Shown piece by piece: positions 5,805-7,880 of a DNA stretch of 7,880 bases (positions are counted from its first letter, which is position 1; every line of letters starts with the position of its first letter). The notes beneath the pieces were generated by a model. The model was not told the DNA's origin and searched no databases. It saw nothing but the letters and a program-made list of their open reading frames with translations. This DNA comes from M3007 sp044224705 (GTDB lineage Bacteria; Bacteroidota; Bacteroidia; Chitinophagales; Saprospiraceae), in assembly GCA_044224705.1 (NCBI GenBank), contig JBGAJY010000247.1, forward strand, positions 1 through 7,880, written 5' to 3'. Both the position numbers and the translations under genes were made by a program.

Positions 5805-5829
5805 CATCAAAACAAACTATCCTCTTATT

Positions 5830-6294
5830 ATGAACGCTTTTGCAACGATTTCTACGATTATGACCAGCCAGTTATGGACGGTCAACCCCGAAGACAACCT
5901 GCTTGTTGCGCGGGATTTATTCAACGCACACCATATTCACCATATTCCGGTGGTGCGGTTCCGGCAGATCGTCGGCCTGTTGAGTAAGTCCGATTTTGAC
6001 TGCTATGTGGCCGGAATGAAAGGTGTCCATGAAGGCGCCGGTTTCGAGACGAAGCTGGGCCATGTCAAAGTGGAAGACCTCATGACACGCCGCCTGGCCA
6101 AACTGGAAAGCGACGACCGCATCAATGTAGCCCTCGAAGTATTCAGCCTCAATCGCTTCCACGCGCTTCCGGTGGTGGACAAGGACGAATTGGTGGGCAT
6201 CGTCACGCCTTTCGACGTGATGAAAGCGATGCTCAATGAAAAGCCGGCTCACCCCGAAGACGTGTATGCTGATTTGCCGGAAGGCAAAAAGTAG
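5830..6294 (+). CDS. Stand-alone two-CBS-domain protein
   Basis: A 154-residue cytoplasmic protein made almost only of a CBS pair (Bateman module): CBS1 around residues 10-62 and CBS2 around 82-137. Each ends with the nucleotide-binding pattern G-h-h-(S/T)-x-x-D: GLLSKSD (Ser52, Asp55) and GIVTPFD (Thr126, Asp129). CBS pairs of this kind bind AMP, ATP or related adenosyl ligands and report energy state, usually to a partner protein. The ATG at 5830 is chosen over the in-frame GTG at 5761 because the CBS homology begins right after it, the predicted promoter lies between the two, and the upstream 23 codons overlap operator 2. It is divergent from the oxygen-sensing kinase and followed in the same direction by a Usp fusion after 128 bp. 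Likely role: energy sensing under low oxygen. Its partner is unknown. Confidence 0.88.
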   Translation: MNAFATISTIMTSQLWTVNPEDNLLVARDLFNAHHIHHIPVVRFRQIVGLLSKSDFDCYVAGMKGVHEGAGFETKLGHVKVEDLMTRRLAKLESDDRINVALEVFSLNRFHALPVVDKDELVGIVTPFDVMKAMLNEKPAHPEDVYADLPEGKK

Positions 6295-6422
6295 TGGGGG
6301 GGAGAGGCTGTAACAATCACCTGATTATGAATGCAACGCACCGTTTCAGACAGAGCACCGGCGTATCAACAGAACTAATACCTGCTCCGCTGCCTGTTCA
6401 TCGATCCCATCGTTCTCAAACA

Positions 6423-7568
6423 ATGACTACCATCCAAATCTTCGGCATCGGGGACGCCAAAACCCGCTCGTTGCGTGAGAACGTAGCGGCGGCTTTGCGG
6501 CTGTGTCCTCTGGTTGGCAAGGTTGAAGAGATTACCGAAGTGAATCAGATCACCGCATCGGGTGTGGGCAGTACGCCCGCACTCGTCGTGGATGGTCAGA
6601 TCATATCGGAAGGGGAGGTGCCCTCCGTGGCAGAGCTGACCCGTTTGCTTCGTCGCCGTTCGCTGTACCGCGCCAAATTATATCGACTCCGCAGAATTCT
6701 GGTCCCGATCGATTTTAGTCCGGGTTCGGAAAACGCCTTTCGGTTTGCCTGGGAACTTGCCCTGAAATTCGGCGCTTCCATCGAACTGGTACACGCCATG
6801 AGCGACCTGTTCGACGGGGCCAAGGCATCTTCCTCCGGTTTTTTGAGCAGCTATCTGATGACGCTGCGCAACGAGCTCGAAGCGTTTGCCGCCGATACGC
6901 CGAAAAAATGGATGAAAATGCCGCCATCCGATAATCCTGGCCCCGGTCAGTCGGGCCGCCTGCCCCGCATCCGTACCAATGTGGTGTTTGGCGCGCCGGA
7001 AGAAGTGCTGGAAAATTTGTCGCCCAAATTTGACCTTCTGGTCATGGGCGCTACGGGCACAGGCAATCTGGCCGCCCGTTTGTTCGGGACCGTCAGTGCC
7101 TGGGTTTCGCAAAACGCGCATTGTCCGGTGCTGCTCATTCCGGAAAGAGCGGAATGGCAGGGCTTTCATAACATTCTGTACGCGAGCAATTTTGAGAGCA
7201 ACGATCCGGATAAAATCCAGCAGTTGGCTACTTTTTCCCAACAGTTTGAAGCGCAGATTCACTTTGTGCACGTAGGGCCGCCGGCGGAAAAAGACCTGGC
7301 TGTGGAGCGGATGTTGTTCGAAATCCACTACAAATTCAGCGAAGCCGGCAAACCTTTTATTTTCGAAAAAATGACGGGCGACGATTTGGTGGACCAGCTT
7401 CACGAGTACGCCTACGCGCATAAAAACGACCTCTACGTATTCGTCACGCACCGTCGGGGGCTGTGGCAGAGTCTGTTACACCCCAGCGCCACTAAAAAAA
7501 TGCTGCTGCACACGAATACGCCTTTGCTGGTGATGCACCAAGGGAACGACGTGGAGGGCAGTCAGTAG
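6423..7568 (+). CDS. Thioredoxin-like domain fused to tandem universal stress protein domains
   Basis: A 381-residue cytoplasmic protein with three parts. Residues 1-77 resemble the small thioredoxin-fold 'redox-active disulfide' proteins (GIG-x-A-K ... LxENVxxAL ... GVGSTPALVVDGQ ... GEVPS), but the CxxC active site is replaced by Asp11-Ala-Lys-Thr14. Residues 90-240 form a Usp domain that begins RRILVPIDFS and carries a complete ATP-binding motif G-2x-G-9x-G-T (Gly209, Gly212, Gly222, Thr223). Residues 245-373 form a second Usp domain lacking this motif. Tandem Usp proteins support survival during starvation and low oxygen. The ATG at 6423 is preferred because the domain homology starts there; the frame stays open upstream to 6294, with an alternative ATG at 6327 that would add 32 residues of no recognisable fold. 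It is probably co-transcribed with the CBS gene, as no good promoter was found in the 128-bp gap. Confidence 0.85.
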   Translation: MTTIQIFGIGDAKTRSLRENVAAALRLCPLVGKVEEITEVNQITASGVGSTPALVVDGQIISEGEVPSVAELTRLLRRRSLYRAKLYRLRRILVPIDFSPGSENAFRFAWELALKFGASIELVHAMSDLFDGAKASSSGFLSSYLMTLRNELEAFAADTPKKWMKMPPSDNPGPGQSGRLPRIRTNVVFGAPEEVLENLSPKFDLLVMGATGTGNLAARLFGTVSAWVSQNAHCPVLLIPERAEWQGFHNILYASNFESNDPDKIQQLATFSQQFEAQIHFVHVGPPAEKDLAVERMLFEIHYKFSEAGKPFIFEKMTGDDLVDQLHEYAYAHKNDLYVFVTHRRGLWQSLLHPSATKKMLLHTNTPLLVMHQGNDVEGSQ

Positions 7569-7592
7569 CAGTTGCAGTAGCAGTAGCAGTAG
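7563..7592. repeat. Hexanucleotide tandem repeat (CAGTAG)5 overlapping the Usp stop codon
   Basis: Five consecutive six-base units run CAGTAG, CAGTTG, CAGTAG, CAGTAG, CAGTAG. The Usp stop codon TAG (7566-7568) lies inside the first unit. Copy-number change downstream of it would not alter the protein. Confidence 0.85.
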
Positions 7593-7627
7593 CGTACCCT
7601 ATACTAAGTGCAACTGCAACTGCTACT
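7564..7627 (+). terminator. Long stem-loop after the Usp gene, possible terminator or mRNA-end structure
   Basis: The arms 7564-7582 and 7609-7627 are complementary at 18 of 19 positions around a 26-nt loop. The left arm uses the CAGTAG repeats and the right arm is an inverted copy of the same repeat. It starts at the Usp stop codon, where it could end or stabilise the transcript. No T tract follows, so it is not a standard intrinsic terminator. Confidence 0.45.
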
Positions 7628-7632
7628 TCAAG

Positions 7633-7646
7633 TTGATCAACATCAA
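7633..7646. promoter_or_regulatory. Perfect FNR/FixK box upstream of ccoS
   Basis: TTGATCAACATCAA matches the FNR/FixK consensus TTGAT-N4-ATCAA at all ten fixed positions. It lies 84 bp before the ccoS ATG and 22 bp (centre to centre) from the second site at 7655-7668. In many bacteria such boxes drive cbb3 oxidase genes under low oxygen, which fits the gene downstream. The likely binder is the receiver-CRP protein at 3309-4352 or another FNR-family protein of the cell. Confidence 0.65.
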
Positions 7647-7654
7647 CCTCCTTT

Positions 7655-7668
7655 GTGATTGGAGTCAT
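7655..7668. promoter_or_regulatory. Second candidate CRP/FNR-type operator upstream of ccoS
   Basis: GTGATTGGAGTCAT has the TGA-N6-TCA core and shares GTGA and GTCAT with operator 2 at 5761-5774. With the preceding T it also matches eight of ten bases of the CRP consensus TGTGA-N6-TCACA. Its centre is exactly 22 bp from that of the perfect FNR box. It overlaps a possible -33 element (TTG, 7659-7661). Confidence 0.45.
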
Positions 7669-7688
7669 CCCCCCCCCTGTCACACTTG
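7659..7688 (+). promoter_or_regulatory. Possible ccoS promoter
   Basis: TTG at 7659-7661 followed after 19 bp by CACACTTG at 7681-7688 is the best fit to the -33/-7 pattern before ccoS, but the -7 box has two mismatches. If the operator at 7655-7668 acts at -41.5, the transcription start should instead be near 7703, where the sequence offers only a poor -7 match. The C9 tract lies inside the spacer. Confidence 0.25.
7669..7677. repeat. Nine-C homopolymer in the ccoS control region
   Basis: Nine consecutive C residues lie between the second operator and the -7 region, 54 bp before the ccoS ATG. Tracts of this length are prone to slippage and to sequencing error. A length change here would alter operator-to-promoter spacing. 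Confidence 0.9.
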
Positions 7689-7730
7689 CGGACCTTGCCG
7701 CCGATTTCAAAGGAACAACTGTAATTCTCC

Positions 7731-7880
7731 ATGGCAATTTTGTTTTTTCTTGTTCTCGTCAGCCTTGTGGTGGCCTCCGGCTTTTTGCTTGCCTACCTGT
7801 GGGCTGCGCGCACCGGCCAGTTCGACGACTCCTACACACCCGCTGTGCGGATGCTGTTCGACGACGAAATCAAGCAGGCT
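7731..7880 (+). CDS. ccoS: CcoS, cbb3-type cytochrome oxidase assembly protein (5' part)
   Basis: The first 50 codons are present and the gene runs off the window. The protein opens with one membrane helix (residues 2-24) followed directly by WAARTGQFDD and then RMLFDDE, matching the CcoS/FixS signature W-A-x-(R/K)-x-G-Q-(F/Y)-D-D ... R-x-L-F-D-D. CcoS is a small (about 50-70 residue) inner-membrane protein needed for cofactor insertion, mainly haem and copper, into the high-affinity cbb3 oxidase used at low oxygen. Family members usually stand next to ccoI, ccoG or the ccoNOP structural genes, so the cbb3 cluster probably continues to the right. The ATG at 7731 fits the family N-terminus; no Shine-Dalgarno sequence is present. 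Two CRP/FNR-type sites lie upstream. Confidence 0.9.
   Translation, partial: MAILFFLVLVSLVVASGFLLAYLWAARTGQFDDSYTPAVRMLFDDEIKQA

Noticed and set aside
5761..5829. GTG at 5761 as the start of the CBS protein
   Set aside because: It would add 23 residues unlike any CBS protein, and it lies upstream of the predicted promoter and inside operator 2. ATG 5830 fits both homology and promoter spacing.
6315..6326. Palindrome AATCACCTGATT in the CBS-Usp gap as a CRP/FNR site
   Set aside because: The half-sites face the wrong way (ATCA before TGAT) and the spacing is 2 bp, so it cannot be a TGA-N6-TCA operator.
6294..6422. N-terminal extension of the Usp fusion from 6294 or 6327
   Set aside because: The extra residues are Arg/His/Pro-rich without a fold, start inside the stop codon of the CBS gene (6294), and precede a clear domain start at 6423.
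1..7880. CRISPR arrays, tRNA or rRNA genes
   Set aside because: No regularly spaced direct repeats, cloverleaf-like sequences or rRNA-like stretches were seen. The only tandem repeat is the short hexamer at 7563-7592.

Overview
The window looks like a chromosomal piece of a Bacteroidota genome. Four things point there: a C-terminal tail resembling a type IX secretion sorting domain at the left edge, no recognisable Shine-Dalgarno sequences, promoter-like elements close to the Bacteroidota TTG / TAnnTTTG consensus, and the set of protein families. I cannot place it below phylum with confidence; moderate-to-high GC and gene content would suit Cytophagales, Saprospirales or Chitinophagales.

Layout from left to right: the last 30 codons of a probable secreted protein (1-93, +); a CPA1-type Na+/H+ antiporter (178-1797, +); convergent to it, a secreted SGNH/GDSL esterase (1826-3112, -); a 196-bp gap filled largely by a 43-bp imperfect inverted repeat around a 67-bp centre; a response regulator with a CRP/FNR-type output (3309-4352, -); a soluble PAS histidine kinase whose PAS domain matches the haem pocket of FixL (4434-5702, -); a 127-bp divergent control region; a two-CBS-domain protein (5830-6294, +); a thioredoxin-like/universal-stress fusion (6423-7568, +); a repeat-rich control region; and the start of ccoS, a cbb3 cytochrome oxidase assembly gene (7731 to beyond the edge, +).

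The central inference is a compact oxygen-response circuit. In rhizobia the haem kinase FixL phosphorylates FixJ, FixJ switches on fixK, and the CRP/FNR-type FixK switches on the cbb3 oxidase. Here a FixL-like kinase sits next to a single protein that joins the receiver domain directly to a CRP/FNR-type DNA-binding domain, which would remove one transcriptional step. Candidate binding sites of the form TGA-N6-TCA occur as pairs with exactly 22 bp between centres, both in the divergent kinase/CBS control region and upstream of ccoS. In the divergent region each site lies about 42 bp upstream of the predicted transcription start of one of the two flanking genes, the classic activator position. 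The upstream ccoS site is a perfect FNR box (TTGAT-N4-ATCAA). The CBS and Usp proteins would then be hypoxia or energy-stress effectors, a grouping reminiscent of other low-oxygen regulons.

Other unusual features are the loss of both cysteines in the thioredoxin-like domain of the Usp fusion, a nine-C tract in the ccoS promoter region, a hexanucleotide repeat that contains the Usp stop codon, and the long inverted repeat between regulator and esterase. No tRNA, rRNA, CRISPR array or insertion sequence was seen. No gene-free stretch exceeds 300 bp.
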